Of a DNA stretch of 64,000 nt, positions 30,878-43,020 are shown in pieces. Under the pieces are notes generated by a model. That model was not told where the DNA came from. It searched no databases and saw only the letters and a program-made list of their open reading frames with translations. The stretch comes from Sinotaia quadrata (taxonomy: Eukaryota > Mollusca > Gastropoda > Architaenioglossa > Viviparidae), in assembly GCA_028829895.1 (NCBI GenBank), contig JALGAQ010000009.1, positions 3,472,001-3,536,000 on the forward strand, given 5' to 3'. The position numbers and the translations under genes were made by a program. Numbering within the stretch: the first letter of the stretch is position 1; each line of letters opens with the position of its first letter.

Positions 30878-31477
30878 TTATCGATGACAAAGTTGAACAG
30901 AATGGAGAGATAGGATAGCCTTGCCTAACTCCGCTTGAGGCAGAGAAAGGTTTCGAAAGACGGTTATAGGCCCTAACTCGTGCCGAGATTTGATGGTAGA
31001 TTGCTTTAAGGATGGAATATACTTCTCGGGTACTCCATACCGGTATAAACATTGCCATAGCGCACACCTATTGACAGAATCGAAGGCTGCACGGAGGTCC
31101 AAAAATACTATAATGGTAGGTCTTCGGTAAATATGGGGCTGTTCAAGTAGCTGACGTAGGGTGAAGATCTGGTCAATACATCCACGACCGGGTCGAAAAC
31201 CGGCTTGTTCCTCTCTGGTTTGCTGTTCACGCGATTTGGCTAATCTACGGAGTAGGACTGAAGCTAACAACTTTGAGGCTACTGGAACCAAACTTATTCC
31301 GCGATAATTGGAGCATTCGCTGCGTGAACCTTTTTTGAAGACGGGGGTGATGATTGATTCGCTCCATGTTGATGGGACTTTTTCTGACTGCCAAATAGTT
31401 TTTGAAAATACAGGCCAGATTCCGAACAAGGCGGACTCATCCATCTTCAAATAAGGCCGGCGGAAGTTCATCGGCAC
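30878..31477 (-). pseudogene. RTE-like LINE copy 2: reverse transcriptase N-terminal half
   Basis: 199-residue frame with PVFKKGSRSECSNYRGIS, GFRPGRGCIDQIFTLRQLLE and block A LDLRAAFDSVNRCALWQCL. After about residue 160 the frame drifts away from homology: the true continuation GVRQGYPISPF lies in the frame of 30801-31067. Block C (EYADDI) follows near 30790. Confidence 0.88.
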
Positions 31478-31709
31478 CAGACGCCTTGTGTCGCTTTAGA
31501 ACTTGGATCACTTTTGGATTTCCGCTTCTGTGGGGTGGGTCTGATGATACAGTCCACGGAGCAACGTTTGCTGTCTGTGAGGATTCAACTGGTGGAGAAG
31601 GCCAGTTGAGTTACGATTCGAAGTGCTCCGCCCAGCGTTCTAAGCGCCTATCCTTGTTGTGTACCAAGTTCCATCCGACTCGTAGATTGTTTCACTTACA
31701 CCTATCTTC

Positions 31710-32979
31710 CTAGCACCCGTCGTTTGGATTTAAATGGAAGAGCTTACGCATGTTACCCATAGCTGCAGCCGTTTCCATCTCTATTGCTCTTTCTGACCAC
31801 CAGGCCTCACGATCCCTACGTACACTTGCACTAAGAGTACGCTTAATGGTTTTGCGCGCGCTATCATACTGACAGTCGGCCGGGATTGCTCGGCGTGCGT
31901 CAAGGAGACGGAGAGTATTTGCGGAGAGCCATGGCCTTGCGTTTGTTTTTTTCAACCCACAAGTAAATAGATCGGCCTCATAAATCGCTCGTTGAGTCTG
32001 TGATCAGTGCACATCTACGTTGTCCGGTGGGTACGATCCAGTTTCTTTGCAAGAAAGTCGTGAAAACAGGTAAGGGACAGCGGGATCGGAGAGTCTAGCT
32101 AAGTCCAACCTGTTTGACGTATTCCTAGGTCGTCCACCAAACCTCATTGAAAGCCTAGCACAAACTAATGCGTGATCTGAGTCTAGGCTGGTCGACCAGT
32201 AAGAGCGGCACTCTTGGGCACATCCTCGCCACCTATAACTTATGGCTATATGGTCGATTTGGGGACCATGTTTGCGCCGAGGAAGGGGAGCGCCACGTAG
32301 CTGAGTGGCGTTTTGATGGTCTGAAGTTCGTGCTGATGAGGTAAAGATTATTGTCTGCACACAGTTGCAGCAGTTTCTCCCCATTATCGGAACGACAGCT
32401 ATTCAAGCCGAATCGGCCTCCGAGATGTGCCTCACTCGACGGATAGGTGACCGGCTTGGGCATTCAGGGTCTCCTACGAGGATTACAACATCTGACTTAT
32501 GAGCTTTCGGAGAAGCTCGTGTAGTTGTCTATAGAAGGTATCCTTGATTGCATCCGAACTGCAATCAGTTGGAGCGTAGGCGGCAACGACGAAAAGGGCG
32601 CGGGTGTTGCTGCTCGCTCGATGAGTTCTGCACGAACCACTAAGTCTCACTGCGCACAATCGACTGTTGACCGGAAAGCAGTCTAACAGGGTGGCTTCAG
32701 CCCTTGCGCTTAGTACTATACCAACACCTGCTTGACCAGAAGAAGATGCTTCGGGGTCTCTGGAAAGCGCAGATGAAATCTCACGTCAGGATTTGTAGCC
32801 GACGCTAATTGAATAATTCGTGATGAGTCCTGAATGCGTGTCTCTTGAAGAGTGCAAATATCGATTGCAAGAGATTCCAACGTACGAGTCAGACCTGCTT
32901 GTTGACCAGCTCGCATACGCGGCTGAAGAAAGTGGCTCCTTTGCTTTGTGGGAGGAAACTTATAGTGAGATAGAGTCAA
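31710..32979 (-). pseudogene. RTE-like LINE copy 2: endonuclease and linker remnants
   Basis: AP-endonuclease pieces in several frames: SLAIDICTLQETRIQDSSR at 32716-32979 (catalytic Glu in LQETR), the middle with AGD-N region near 32440-32480 in a broken frame, and SDHALVCARLSM at about 32150-32190. Linker PWLSANTLRLLDARRAIPAD at 31710-31955. Compare the cleaner copy at 39820-41190. Confidence 0.8.
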
Positions 32980-33225
32980 GGCTTATTTGAACGACAGTGG
33001 CGGGATCAGCGGCGTTGAAGTTAGATGGGGAAATAGATGGGATGAGGTGGGAATATTTTTTTTATACAGCGTGACTGAGTTCCGATTGTTGAGTGTGTGT
33101 ACCGTATAGCAGTTCTTTAGAATCCATAGTACAGTGATTTGGTTGCGGGCGTGATACTGTCCGGTTGCCCCAACCGAGACAGGAGGTTGGCTTAAGGGTC
33201 CTCTCCCGGAGCCCTTTGTTCTTTT

Positions 33226-33354
33226 AACTAGCCCGCAAGGCAGCGGAGTGAATTATGGAGTTCAATATCCAATGTAAGGCCGGTGACCAATAAAGGTTCA
33301 TACGCCCTTCGGGTGTCATTGAACAACCCAGGGGTGCCGAATGCATCCTCGCTG
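33226..33354. other. Short unassigned flank before gap
   Basis: Sequence between the LINE 5' end and the N run. Contains ggttcatacgcccttcg, weakly echoing 29262-29280; possibly part of an unnamed repeat. Confidence 0.3.
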
Positions 33355-33454
33355 NNNNNNNNNNNNNNNNNNNNNNNNNNNNNNNNNNNNNNNNNNNNNN
33401 NNNNNNNNNNNNNNNNNNNNNNNNNNNNNNNNNNNNNNNNNNNNNNNNNNNNNN
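33355..33454. other. Assembly gap (100 N)
   Basis: Exactly 100 N, a conventional scaffold gap of unknown true length. Confidence 0.99.
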
Positions 33455-34085
33455 GAAGAAAAGATATCAAGCAGTTTTAAGGCCTATTTTGTAACATCTG
33501 ATTATTTCTAATTTTAGTATGAACGAGAATTAGTGAGTATATGAATAAACTCAAATTTATTAGAAATTGATGTTTTATGCAGTTAGTTGTAGTTATTAAT
33601 TAGGTAGATAATGGAGGTTATCAGATACGCGTTATATGTGATTGGCGTAAGCATCTTTCGACGCCACGGGCTGCCACCAATTGTGGGAAGGTTCATCCCG
33701 CCGAACTGGTCAGCTATCGCCCGACTCAAGATAGGGTGCCTCCAGCCAATAAGATGCTGATCCATCAAGACCGTCTAATTAAAGGTTTGCTTGGAACTTG
33801 GACACACCAAGAAACGGACTTTCAACAAACACATCCGCTAACACAATAAAACAAAAAAAATTCAACAATATTAATTTTCTGCAAGCTGGAATGTTCGCAA
33901 AACATTTCATATTGACACGTAAGATGATATGGACTGTACACTCCGAGGAAAGCAAGTTCAGTAACTCATGAGCTTATAAGACTGAATGTGTGTATGATGA
34001 AACCCGATGCTTAGAGTAATCACGGAGATGCAACTCTAGAAATTTTGCGTACTGCGCACCTCCCTTCGGCAGCTACGCTTGGTGA
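33455..34085. other. Unassigned, possible LTR/primer-site remnant
   Basis: No gene. On the minus strand about 33665-33690 reads caattggtggcagcccgtgg, reminiscent of an LTR end followed by a primer binding site, but no partner LTR or coding region was found, so this is only a hint. Confidence 0.25.
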
Positions 34086-34600
34086 ATGTCGATATTATTT
34101 TCTACATCTAACAAGAACATCACGTTTGAATTACAAGGATATATCTCGATTAACGCTATCTTATATCAAGCCGGAATACAGAGTATGTTTGCTCTCTTGA
34201 CTCATAGACATCTGCCTCAGCTCGGACACGTGAAACGAATAGGTGAAAATCGCATTTCAACGGCTCAACTCTTTGGTGAACTTGCGAATGGCTCAATGTG
34301 CATCAGAATACCAAAGTTACTTTTTGCGGACTTTCGCAAGCAAGATATGAAAACCAAATGAATTTACCTGACTAATCTGGAACAACGTGAAGCGAATCAA
34401 ATAAGATAGAGGTGCCAAATCAAGGTAGCAGTTGTAAACGTCGATCAAGACCACCTGAATCTACGGATCAAGAGAACAGACGGAAAAGCTCGTGTTTTCG
34501 AAATCAAGCACTGCTTGCCTGTAGTAAATGTGGAAATCTGCCTGTCCGACATAGGCTTCTAGAGTTTTGGATGACAGTGCGGTGTACAAAATACAAGTAA
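34086..34600 (+). pseudogene. C-terminal fragment of a + strand LINE
   Basis: The frame at 34086-34361 contains LTHRHLPQLGHVKRIGENRI and QLFGELANGSM, matching the post-RT pattern RxLRWxGHVxRM...LLYGEL known from a widespread invertebrate LINE. A later frame (34412-34600) holds CSKCGNLPVRHRLL, like the C-terminal Cys/His finger of that element. Same family as 60120-61150. Not a host gene. Confidence 0.65.
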
Positions 34601-36709
34601 ACATGAAAGAAATAAAATGAATATATACCTGCGTGAAAAAAGTTTCAAATCAGAGGTGCAGACGTAAAACGAAAAAATCAGAAACAAAAGCTAAAAACTA
34701 ATAATGTGTTTAGAGACTGCCAGTAGCTTTTTTCAATAGCTACCAGGTAATTAATTTTGAAAAGTTTTAAAATATATGTATATAATCACTTTACCGATTA
34801 ATAGCTGGATGGCTAACCAAAACGGTAGAACCGCAGAGAGAAAATATGTCCATAATGTCATCGGGACACGTTGGAATTCGTCGCTGCTATTGAAAATGTG
34901 ATGGACTGTCTTATGTGTTCCTTTGATTTTTCCTATATTTTTACCAATGTACCGCTTTTGGCAACTGTCACCTACCTTTATCTATCACTCGATTTCCTAG
35001 ATTTACATGTTTTAGTAACATTAGAACAGTGGACGATTTCAAAGTACTAGCTAATTCTAATAGAGAGGCAACAATATGGAGGTGATTACATCCCCGATTG
35101 TGCTATATTTATATTTTCCGTTGCGTACGTATATGAAAGTATGTTGCTTCAGGTTGGCGTAAATTCAAAGAAGCGCAAATCGTAGGTGATAGACTTAGGG
35201 GAATCCAATCGGAGACTTTGATAAAAAATATAATCCACATGGCAGTGGCGTCTCTTGTTTCTTTTCTTATCCAAAAGCCTTTATGATCATCTCAAAATAT
35301 AAATTAAGAAATCCAGACTGATCCACAATCCGGCTGTTTAGAACAGCGCAGCAGTTTTAAAGAGTCCAATATCGTTACTTACACACTATGGGATTTAATC
35401 CAACGTTTAAGTGCGAGCATCAATTTTGCCGACACTTCAGTGGAAGTCACTCACCTAAAAAGACACCTTATATGTGTGGGTCCGCGAGATTCGCCCCGTG
35501 ACTGAATACTGTGTAGTTTTATTCGCACACACCTCGCTTATCCTGTGACTTGATATGTTCAATGCAGTCGTATTGGAATTCAGTTTTTTAAGTACAAACT
35601 CATTTTTTCCTCGCATTATTCATGAGACGTTCGCTCACGGGGGGCTGATGACGCAATGTGCAAACATTACAGCTAACCAGGGATAAAGGTTTTGCTTATA
35701 GTTATGTTATTGTTATCGGTGGTGTTAGTTGGATATCTGTCTTTGATGTTTTTTCCAGGTCTGTTCTTGTTCTTGGCTGATGGCTGCACAGATTTTGTAA
35801 GGTAACAGCTGAGCAGTAAGTGTATCTGACCAAACTAGATGTTAGTAGCAGCCCGTGTTCTCAAAAATGCATACACCTATAAGCTTGGTACTGCAACCCG
35901 TGTGTGTTGGCAGCCTTTCTTATCTGAAGATTGCTTATTCGAAGCTATGATTTTTACTCAACAAATGAGGTAGTATGGATGTCAGCAGAATAATTTGTGG
36001 ATACTTAAATGCCAGAACCTCTTGCGGATGACATCCGACAAAGAGCATGGCAAATACTTGGCATCAGTTCAACAGCAAGAAGTGGTGAAATAAGATAAAC
36101 TTTACTTGCATCGCCTGAGGAAATAAACACGTGGCTGCGTAGTGTGACGATCTGTTCAAATATTTGGTCCACGTCACATGCAGAAGTTTTGAGTGAGGCG
36201 CTAGCAATCAATTGCCTCCTACTACTATTAAAAATTTGCTCGCGAACACAAATCTCAAAGCCATATTTTCTATATACTGTTAGGTGACATGAGCTGCACT
36301 GATTCACTAAATCGTTTTTCTAAATGTGAATAAATAAATAAATTAATAAAAAAATTAATAATAAATAAATATATTTTGTAGCAAAAGATCTAAAACGTGA
36401 GCGTCGATTATCCGATAGCGCAGACTTACTTATAAAAATATCTAGCACGATACTTGTATCCATTTTTCGTTCTCAAATCCACTGTTTATTATTCTAGCTA
36501 TGACAGTTATAAAAATGCGGTAATGTGAGTTTGCCTAGTCTATCAAACCATAGATAAATATATAGTAAATAAATTGTACTGACATAAGTGATGTTGTTTT
36601 CAATGCTAGGCTATTTTTACAATGATTTGCTTGGTCAACATACTTTCATGAGCTGAATAATCTCATTCAGATTTCGCGCAATGAATAACATCGATGACTT
36701 CGTTCATTT
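34601..36709. other. Unassigned AT-rich intergenic stretch
   Basis: No confident gene. A minus-strand frame at 36005-36307 has no recognisable domain. A short block near 35970-36000 (cagaataatttgtgg) also occurs at 46930-46947 next to a CR1-like LINE ORF1, so a decayed LINE piece is possible. Confidence 0.4.
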
Positions 36710-36990
36710 TAATAATAATGGTAATATTAATGACAATGCTTTATTTATCCCAAATGGGATGAATTCACAGCAAGTTTAATGAATTCTAATAATTACAAAA
36801 AATAAAGTGTTTGTCCATAATTTTGTTCTCCACTATCATTGATACTTTATATATGAGTTGCTTATTCAAGACATTCAATTACTCTACTTGGTTATTGGTA
36901 ATTTTAGCGGGATCACATCTAAATCAGATGGTTGCTTGACGTGTGTCCGAATTGAAGGCCGCGCCGATCATCTAATGAAATGGGAAAATG
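36710..36990 (-). mobile_element. CR1-like LINE 3' end
   Basis: Begins with an AAT-type tandem tail, then tgctttatttatcccaaatg and ggatgaattcacagcaag, and at about 36950 gaattgaaggccgcgcc. Homologous to 27757-27990, 44250-44495 and 48502-48740. 5'-truncated. Confidence 0.7.
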
Positions 36991-37690
36991 ATAACGCACT
37001 TTTCCTTAATCACTTAATGAGATTACACTTGTTGCCCATTGGAATGACATAGTAAAACAAATGCTTTTGGGCAATCGGTTTTTTATGGTATTATATATTG
37101 ATATATAAAAAAGCCGATTGACTAAAAACATTAGTTTTACTTAATGAGATTGTTTAACCACCACATCCCATTACGCTATCGGTTTATGGAACCCCTACGT
37201 CTCATAAATTTTGGCGTTATGAAATGTGATTCTTTTCTCGTTTGAATATACATCCGTAGCTTACTCTGAGGTGTTAAACACATTGATGGGTGTTTAGCAA
37301 TCTTAGTTCAAAAAACGACAGTTCTCAGTCCGCATAATTGAATCATGATTTGAGCACATAGACAATGAGCATAATGTTAATTATATCAGCATCAGATTTA
37401 ATAGGAAGTTGCATTGATTCAGGTTCGAATAGCGAAATAAAACATTAAAAAATCCGAAATTGCTTACTAAACTTATATTTCGTTTCCGGTCTCATGCTTC
37501 GTGTTGCTTGGCGACGTGAGAATTTGTAAGTCTATGATATTCATTGATATATTTTAATGATGTTTTCCATACAAGCTTATTAGTGTAGGCCAATATGTTC
37601 TTTCAAACATAAAGATGCGATGAAAAATGAAAGGGAAAATAGATTAAATTTATATAATCAAAATTAAATCCACATTCATTTGCCTCAAGT
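36991..37690. other. Unassigned AT-rich stretch
   Basis: No gene or recognised repeat. Confidence 0.5.
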
Positions 37691-37694
37691 TATT

Positions 37695-37775
37695 TTAATA
37701 ATAATAATAATAATATTAATAATAATAATAATAATAATGATAATAATGACAACAACAATATTATTATTTTCAGCG
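37695..37775. repeat. (TAA)n microsatellite
   Basis: About 80 bases of imperfect TAA/AAT repeat. Confidence 0.92.
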
Positions 37776-37910
37776 GCACATACTATTTTCTAGAAAATAA
37801 AACAGGAATGTTGGAGTAAAGAGAGGAATAAATTTTGTGTACATTCCATTCGAAGCAGCTCATATGGGATGGCGTTCCATCAACGTAGTATTCCCTCGTG
37901 CGCCCGTTGG

Positions 37911-37985
37911 ATTGTGGCAGAGTGGACAAAGCGTCCGCTGCGTGGCTATTCTTACGCGGGTTCGAGGCTCGAAAATCCTTTTCAC
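37911..37985 (+). mobile_element. tRNA-like SINE head
   Basis: A box tggcagagtgg (37915-37925) and B box ggttcgaggct (37959-37969) at tRNA-like spacing. The flanks do not form an acceptor stem, so I read it as a tRNA-derived repeat rather than a tRNA gene. It is followed by an AT-rich stretch that meets the 3' end of the RTE-like LINE at 38042. Confidence 0.5.
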
Positions 37986-38853
37986 TCAAACTTCACAAAT
38001 GACAAATAGAATAATATATATATAAATATATTTTATATTTTTACGCCGCCCTGTAGAAACAGGCCTGGCGCCAAACAAATCATGTACAGAAATGGGAACT
38101 GCGAGAAAATAAACAGTTAGTAAACAAATAAATCCGTGGGAGAATGGAAGAGGAAAAAAATGGAACAATTTTGTTTTAAATATTTTTTTAAGTTTTTTTT
38201 TATCTGCACGTCATTTTTGTTCTTTTTTTCTTTTTTAGGGGGAGACAGATGTAAATGGGAAGAGGTGGATGAGAGGGGATCAGCCGCGGCACGCAAGACA
38301 GCGGGCACACCACTGATTTCTGTTCTGCGCGTTGTCTTTCAGCGTCTTCATCCATTAAGTCTCATCTGTCTTTCGGTCCCATCCTGGCAATCGACATGAG
38401 CCAACACAAGCTAGATTACTCGTTTGGTTTTCATGCCTGGCCTCCATGTCATGGGTTGACCTCCGCGTTGTCTCTTCCAGTCGGGTCCAGGGAGAGCTAG
38501 TAAGGCACGTTGAGATAAGCGATGGGAAGACATACGAAGAACGTGCCCCAGCCAGCGAAGTCGGTGAAGCGGGATAATGTCGCTTAGGGTCGACTATGTG
38601 GCCCTAGCACACGACGTCGCACCTGGTCATTACTCACATGGTGTTGCCACTGAATGTGAGCAATGCTTCGGAGACAGCGGTTTTCGAACACGGAGAGTCG
38701 GGCGATTATCTTCCGCGCGAAGTGGCCATGCTTCGCATCCATAGAGCAACACAGCACGTACAGTCGTGCGGTAGACTCTGCCTTTTAAGGCAAGTCTTAT
38801 GTCGCGTCTACGCCAAAGATGCTTGAGGTTGACAAACGCCAATCTTGCTTTTG

Positions 38854-39708
38854 CTATCCGAAGGTCAACCTCGGTACCAATATCTCCACACTGGTGACAC
38901 AACTCCCCAAATAAACAAAGAGGTCTACGATTTCGAGCGGAACATCGGTTAGTGTGAGTACCGGCACAGGCTCTTGCCAATCTTGCATAAGGACCTTACA
39001 TTTGGTCGGTCCAAAATACAATCCATACCGAGATGCATCAGTCGTCAAACGGTCCAAAACAGTCTGAAGCACCTGTGGATTCTCCCCGAGTAGAACGATG
39101 TCATCGGCATACTCTAAATCGGATACTCTGTTATGTGGGGCTAGCTCAACACCACAGTTCTGAAGACCTTGAAGGGCTTTCTGAAGGACATCATCGATGA
39201 CAAAGTTGAACAGGAATGGAGAGAAAGGACAGCCTTGCCTAACTCCGGTTGAGGCAGAGAAAGGTTTCGAAAGACGGTTATAGGCCCTACCTCGTGCCAA
39301 GATTTGATGGTACATTGCTTTAAATATGGAAATATACTTCTCGGGTACTCTATACCGGTATAAACATTGCCATAGCGCACACCTATCGACAGAATCGAAG
39401 GCCGCACGTAGATCCAAAAATACTATAATGGTAGGTCTTCGGTAAATATGGCGCTGTTCAAGTAGCTGACGTAAGGTGAAGATCTGGTCAATACATCCAC
39501 GACCGGGTCAAAAAACGGCTTGTTCCTCTATGGTTTGTTCTTCGCGCGATTCGGCCAATCTACGGAGTAGGATTGAAGTTAACAACTTTGAGACTACTGG
39601 AACCAAACTTATTCCATTATAATTGGAGCATTCGCTGCGTGAACCTTTTTGAAGACGGGGGTAATGATTGAATCGCTCCATGTTGATGGGACTTTTTCTG
39701 ACTGCCAA
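38854..39708 (-). pseudogene. RTE-like LINE copy 3: reverse transcriptase
   Basis: N-terminal part 39508-39708 with RLQKGSRSECSNYNGISLVP and VSKLLTSILLRRLAE. Core 38854-39417 (187 residues): block A LRAAFDSVDRCALW at residues 3-16, block B GVRQGCPFSPFLF at about 71-83, block C with catalytic DD in LEYADDIVLLGE at about 115-126, then GLYFGPTKCKVL. The core is uninterrupted and all catalytic Asp residues are present. Makes LINE cDNA at the nicked target. Confidence 0.93.
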
Positions 39709-39819
39709 TAGTTTTGAAAATACAAGCCAGATCCCGAACTAGGGCGACTCCTCCATCTTTAAAAAAAGGCCGGCGGAAGTTCATCTGGACCAGACGCCTT
39801 GTATCGCTTTAAAATTGGA

Positions 39820-41190
39820 TCACTTTTTGGATTTCCGCTTCCGTGGGGGGGTCTGATGATACAGACCACGGAGCAACGTTTCTGTCTGTGAGGATTCAAC
39901 TGTTGGAGAAGGCCAGTTGAGTTGCGATTCGAAGTGCTCCGCCCAGCGTTCTAAGCGCCTATCCTTGTTGTGTACCAAAGTTCCATCCGACTCGTAGATT
40001 GTTTCACTTACACCTATCTTCTTAACACCCGTGGTTTGGATTAAATGGAAGAGCTTGCGCATGTTACCCATGGCTGCAGCCGTTTCTATCTCCATTGCTC
40101 TTTCTGACCACCAAGCCCCACGATCCCTACGTACACTTGCACTAAGAGCACGCCTAATGTTTTTGCGCGCGCTATCATACTGACAATCGGCTGGGATTTC
40201 TCGGCGTGCGTCAAGGAGACGGAGCGTATTTGCGGAGAGCCACGGTCTTGCGGTTTGTTTTTTCAACCCACAAGTAAATAGACCGGCTTCATAAATCGCT
40301 CGTTGAGTCTGTGACCAGTGCACCTCCACGTTATCTGGTGGGGTACGATCCAGTTTCCTTGCAAGAACGTTCTAAAAACAGGTATGGACAGCGGGATCGG
40401 AGAGTCCAGCTAAGTCTAACCTTTTTGACACATTCCTAGGTTGTCCACCAAACATCATTGATAGCCTGGGACAAACTAATGCGTGATCGGAGTCTAGTCT
40501 GGTCGACCAGTAAGAGCGGCACTCTTGAGCACATCCTCGCCACCTATAACTTATGGCTATATGGTCGATTTGGGACCAAGTCTGCGCCGAGGAAGGGGAG
40601 CGCCACGTAGCTGAGTGACGTTTCGAATGTCTGAAGTTCGAGTTGATGAGGTAAAGATTATTGTCTGCACACAGTTGCAGCAGTCTCTCCCCATGATCGG
40701 AACGACAGCTATTCAAGCCTTATCGGCCTCCGAGATGTGTCTCACTCGGCGATAGGTGACCGACTTGGGCATTCAGGTCTCCTGCGAGGATTACAACGTC
40801 TGACTTATGAGCTTTCTGGAGAAGCTCGTGTAGTTGTCTATAGAAGGCATCCTTGATTGCATCCGAACTGCAATCAGTTGGAGCGTAGGCAGCAACGACG
40901 AAAAGGGCACGGGTGTTGCTGCTAGCTCGATGAGTTCTGCACGAACCACTAAGTCTCACTGCGCACAATCGACTGTTGACCGGAAACCAGTCTAACAGGG
41001 CGGCTTCAGCCCTTGCGCTTAGTACTATACTAACACCTGCTTGACCAGAAGAAGATGCTTCGGGGTCTCCGGAAAGGCGTAGATGAAATCTCACGTCAGG
41101 ATTTGTAGCCGACGCTAATTGAATAATTCGTGATGAGTCCTGAAAGCGTGTATCTTGAAGAGTGCATATATCGATTGCAAGAGTTTCCAA
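39820..41190 (-). pseudogene. RTE-like LINE copy 3: endonuclease and linker
   Basis: 40720-41190 (156 residues) carries the AP-endonuclease start: AIDICTLQDTR (the usual catalytic Glu of LQETR is Asp here; copy 2 keeps Glu), GVSIVLSARAEAAL, AAYAPTD and LAGDLNAQVG. The next frame 40372-40716 carries LYLINSNFRHSKRHSATWRS, QIDHIAISYRW and DSDHALV, the C-terminal catalytic SDH-type block. 39820-40329 is the linker, with KQTARPWLSANTLRLLDARR and W-rich RRDRGAWWSERAMEIE. Confidence 0.9.
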
Positions 41191-41613
41191 CGTACGGGTC
41201 AGACCTGCTTGTTAACCAGCTCGCATTAGTGTACGAACTTTATAAGTAGCCAGCTTGAAAGGCATAAGTGGCTGAAGAAAGTGGCTCATTTGCTTTATGG
41301 GAGGGAACTTATAGTGAGATAGAGTCAAGGCTTTATTTGAAAGAGAATCATGGCAAAAGGGTTCATCAGTGACAGTTAGAGTTGACGTTAGAGTGGGAAA
41401 TAGATGGGGGTGAGGTGGGAATATTTTGGGAAGTGACGTGTAGATATACAGCGTGACTGAGTTCCGATTGTTGAGTGCGTGTACCGTATAGAAGTTCTTT
41501 AGAATCCATAGTAAAGTGATTTGATTGCGGGCGTGATACTGTCCGGTTGCCCCAGCCGAGACAGGAGGTTGGCTTAAGGGTCCTCACCCAGAGCCTTTGT
41601 TCTTTAAAATAAC

Positions 41614-42050
41614 TCGTCCATATATAGTAGAAGAAGATGAGATTTAAGGTAAAATATTCAGAAAAACCTTAAAGAAATCAAATTTCGCGAAAAAAACCGT
41701 AATTATGATTCACCACAATGTAGATGTATAAAATATAAAAAGGAAGGAGAAAAAAATAGAAAAAAGTATCTGCTCTATCAAGTGCTTTCTAAATTGTAAA
41801 ATTTGTTTTCCCTTATTTGCTAGATAACGAGAAAGAAAGGGATTAGAGAACTCTTGAAAGCAGATGTACGAGCAAACAGAACGACAGCTTACCTTCTAGT
41901 GGGACCTCTATTTATACAGAGTATGAGAGAAGAATGTGAGGGATGTAAAGCGTCAGTCGATATAGTTTTTACCAGAGGATCGCATGCAGAAAAGTGATGC
42001 TCGATTATGTATTGGTCAGTTCAGCGTACGGGTTATGAATGCACCTAAAA
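41614..42050. other. Unassigned
   Basis: AT-rich, no gene or repeat recognised. Confidence 0.5.
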
Positions 42051-43020
42051 TGAAGTTTAAGTGAACGGCGTAGGACGATAAAATCTTTTGCCAGTAAACC
42101 AAATAATATTACAGGTGAACAGTATAGGAAAATAGGTAAGATATATGCATAAACGAATTTCACAGCAACATGCTGGGAGCACTGTATGATAGCAGGCATT
42201 GGACAACAAAGCACATTTTCCTGGTCCTAGTGAATGCAGAAGCAATGCGGGATGTTCAGGTAAGATTGGAAGACAGAGAAATGCCAAGATATTTAGAATG
42301 TGTGGTTCTGAGAAGAGTAGAACCACTTAGAGTTAAAGGCAAAATGGAGTGGAGACTAGGTTTAAGCTGAAAGATTACCTCGTGACACTTATTTACATTG
42401 AGATGTAGTCTCAAGTTTGCCAGTTCGTGCAACAGGACTATCAACGAATGCAGCTAAGCTTTCACTAGGCTCAGTTTTAAGGAATGTGTGCGTAGCTACT
42501 AAATCGTCTGCAAATTTGAACATCGAATTGCAAGAAGTAACACGAAGATTGTTTACAAAAATGGAAAATAGAATAGGGGATAACACTGCTCCTTTAAGTA
42601 CACCTCGAGTTGCAGGAACGAAAGTAGAAGAGACGCCGTCGACTGAAGGAAACTGCCTTCGATTCGAAAGATAATCGAACAACCAGAATGACAAGCTGAA
42701 ATCCAGCCGAATGTTTGTCAGCTTCGAAAGCAGTTTCTCTCAACAGTGTTGAAGGCATTGCTAAAATCAAAGAAACATCATTGTACATGTCCTGATCGGA
42801 CATCAAGGGAAGAAAAAATATCATGCCTTAGGCAGTACAGCATCGATTGGTGAACGAGCCTTTTTGTAGGCAACTTGGTTGGTGTCTGCTATGGGCTGAA
42901 ACAAGGGCTTAAATCGTTGTAAGATCAACCTTTGAATCACCTTAAGGATAGCTGATGTACATGCGATGGAACGAAAGTTCGTTGAGATTGATTTCGGGAT
43001 AGGCGTCATACGGATATCAC
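42050..43020 (-). pseudogene. CR1/jockey-like LINE RT fragment
   Basis: Minus-strand pieces in order: PIPKSISTNFRSIACTSAIL and LKVIQRLILQRFKPLFQP (42821-43009), then LFDYLSNRRQFPSVDG, TRGVLKGAVLSPILFSIFVN (block B) and KFADDLVATHTFL (block C) at 42389-42694, then LNVNKCHEVIF and RTTHSKYLGISLSSNLT (42256-42444). The lower part to 42050 is poorly defined. Block A is lost to frame breaks near 42750. A family distinct from the CR1-like LINEs elsewhere in the window. Confidence 0.8.

Larger units (their letters stand above)
29737..33225 (-). mobile_element. RTE-like LINE, copy 2 (about 3.5 kb)
   Basis: Minus-strand non-LTR element with apparent 5' end near 33225 and 3' end near 29737 (cggcgccctgaagaaacagg on the + strand). 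Endonuclease pieces: IDICTLQETR (32716-32979), a DHIAISYRW/DSDHALV region (32004-32463). Linker: KNARPWLSANTLRLLDARR-like (31710-31955). RT: SNYRGISLVPVASKLLASVL, FLDLRAAFDSVNRCALW (30878-31477), EYADDI near 30790, and the post-RT region to 30324. Many frameshifts make it inactive. Very similar along its length to 38042-41613. RTE clade (like SR2 of schistosomes) is my best assignment. Confidence 0.9.
38042..41613 (-). mobile_element. RTE-like LINE, copy 3 (best preserved, about 3.6 kb)
   Basis: Minus-strand LINE nearly the same along its length as 29737-33225. From 5' to 3': leader with the start of the SINE-like block (41525-41570), AP endonuclease (40372-41190), linker (39820-40329), RT (38854-39708), post-RT domain (38630-38900), 3' UTR, terminal block ttgtttggcgccaggcctg (minus strand) and a TA-rich tail at 38010-38040. 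A 40-odd-base segment at 41226-41268 is missing from copy 2. Frameshifts at about 40720, 40340, 39720, 39500 and 38860 make it non-coding as assembled. Confidence 0.92.

Noticed and set aside
33228..33480. Open frames reading through N runs (also at 61210-61569)
   Set aside because: They exist only because unknown bases are treated as open; no real sequence supports them.
34086..34361. 91-residue frame as a possible small gene
   Set aside because: It matches the post-RT region of the + strand LINE family.
37911..37985. Possible tRNA gene
   Set aside because: A and B boxes are present but no acceptor stem pairing is seen around them, and the window is full of tRNA-headed SINEs.
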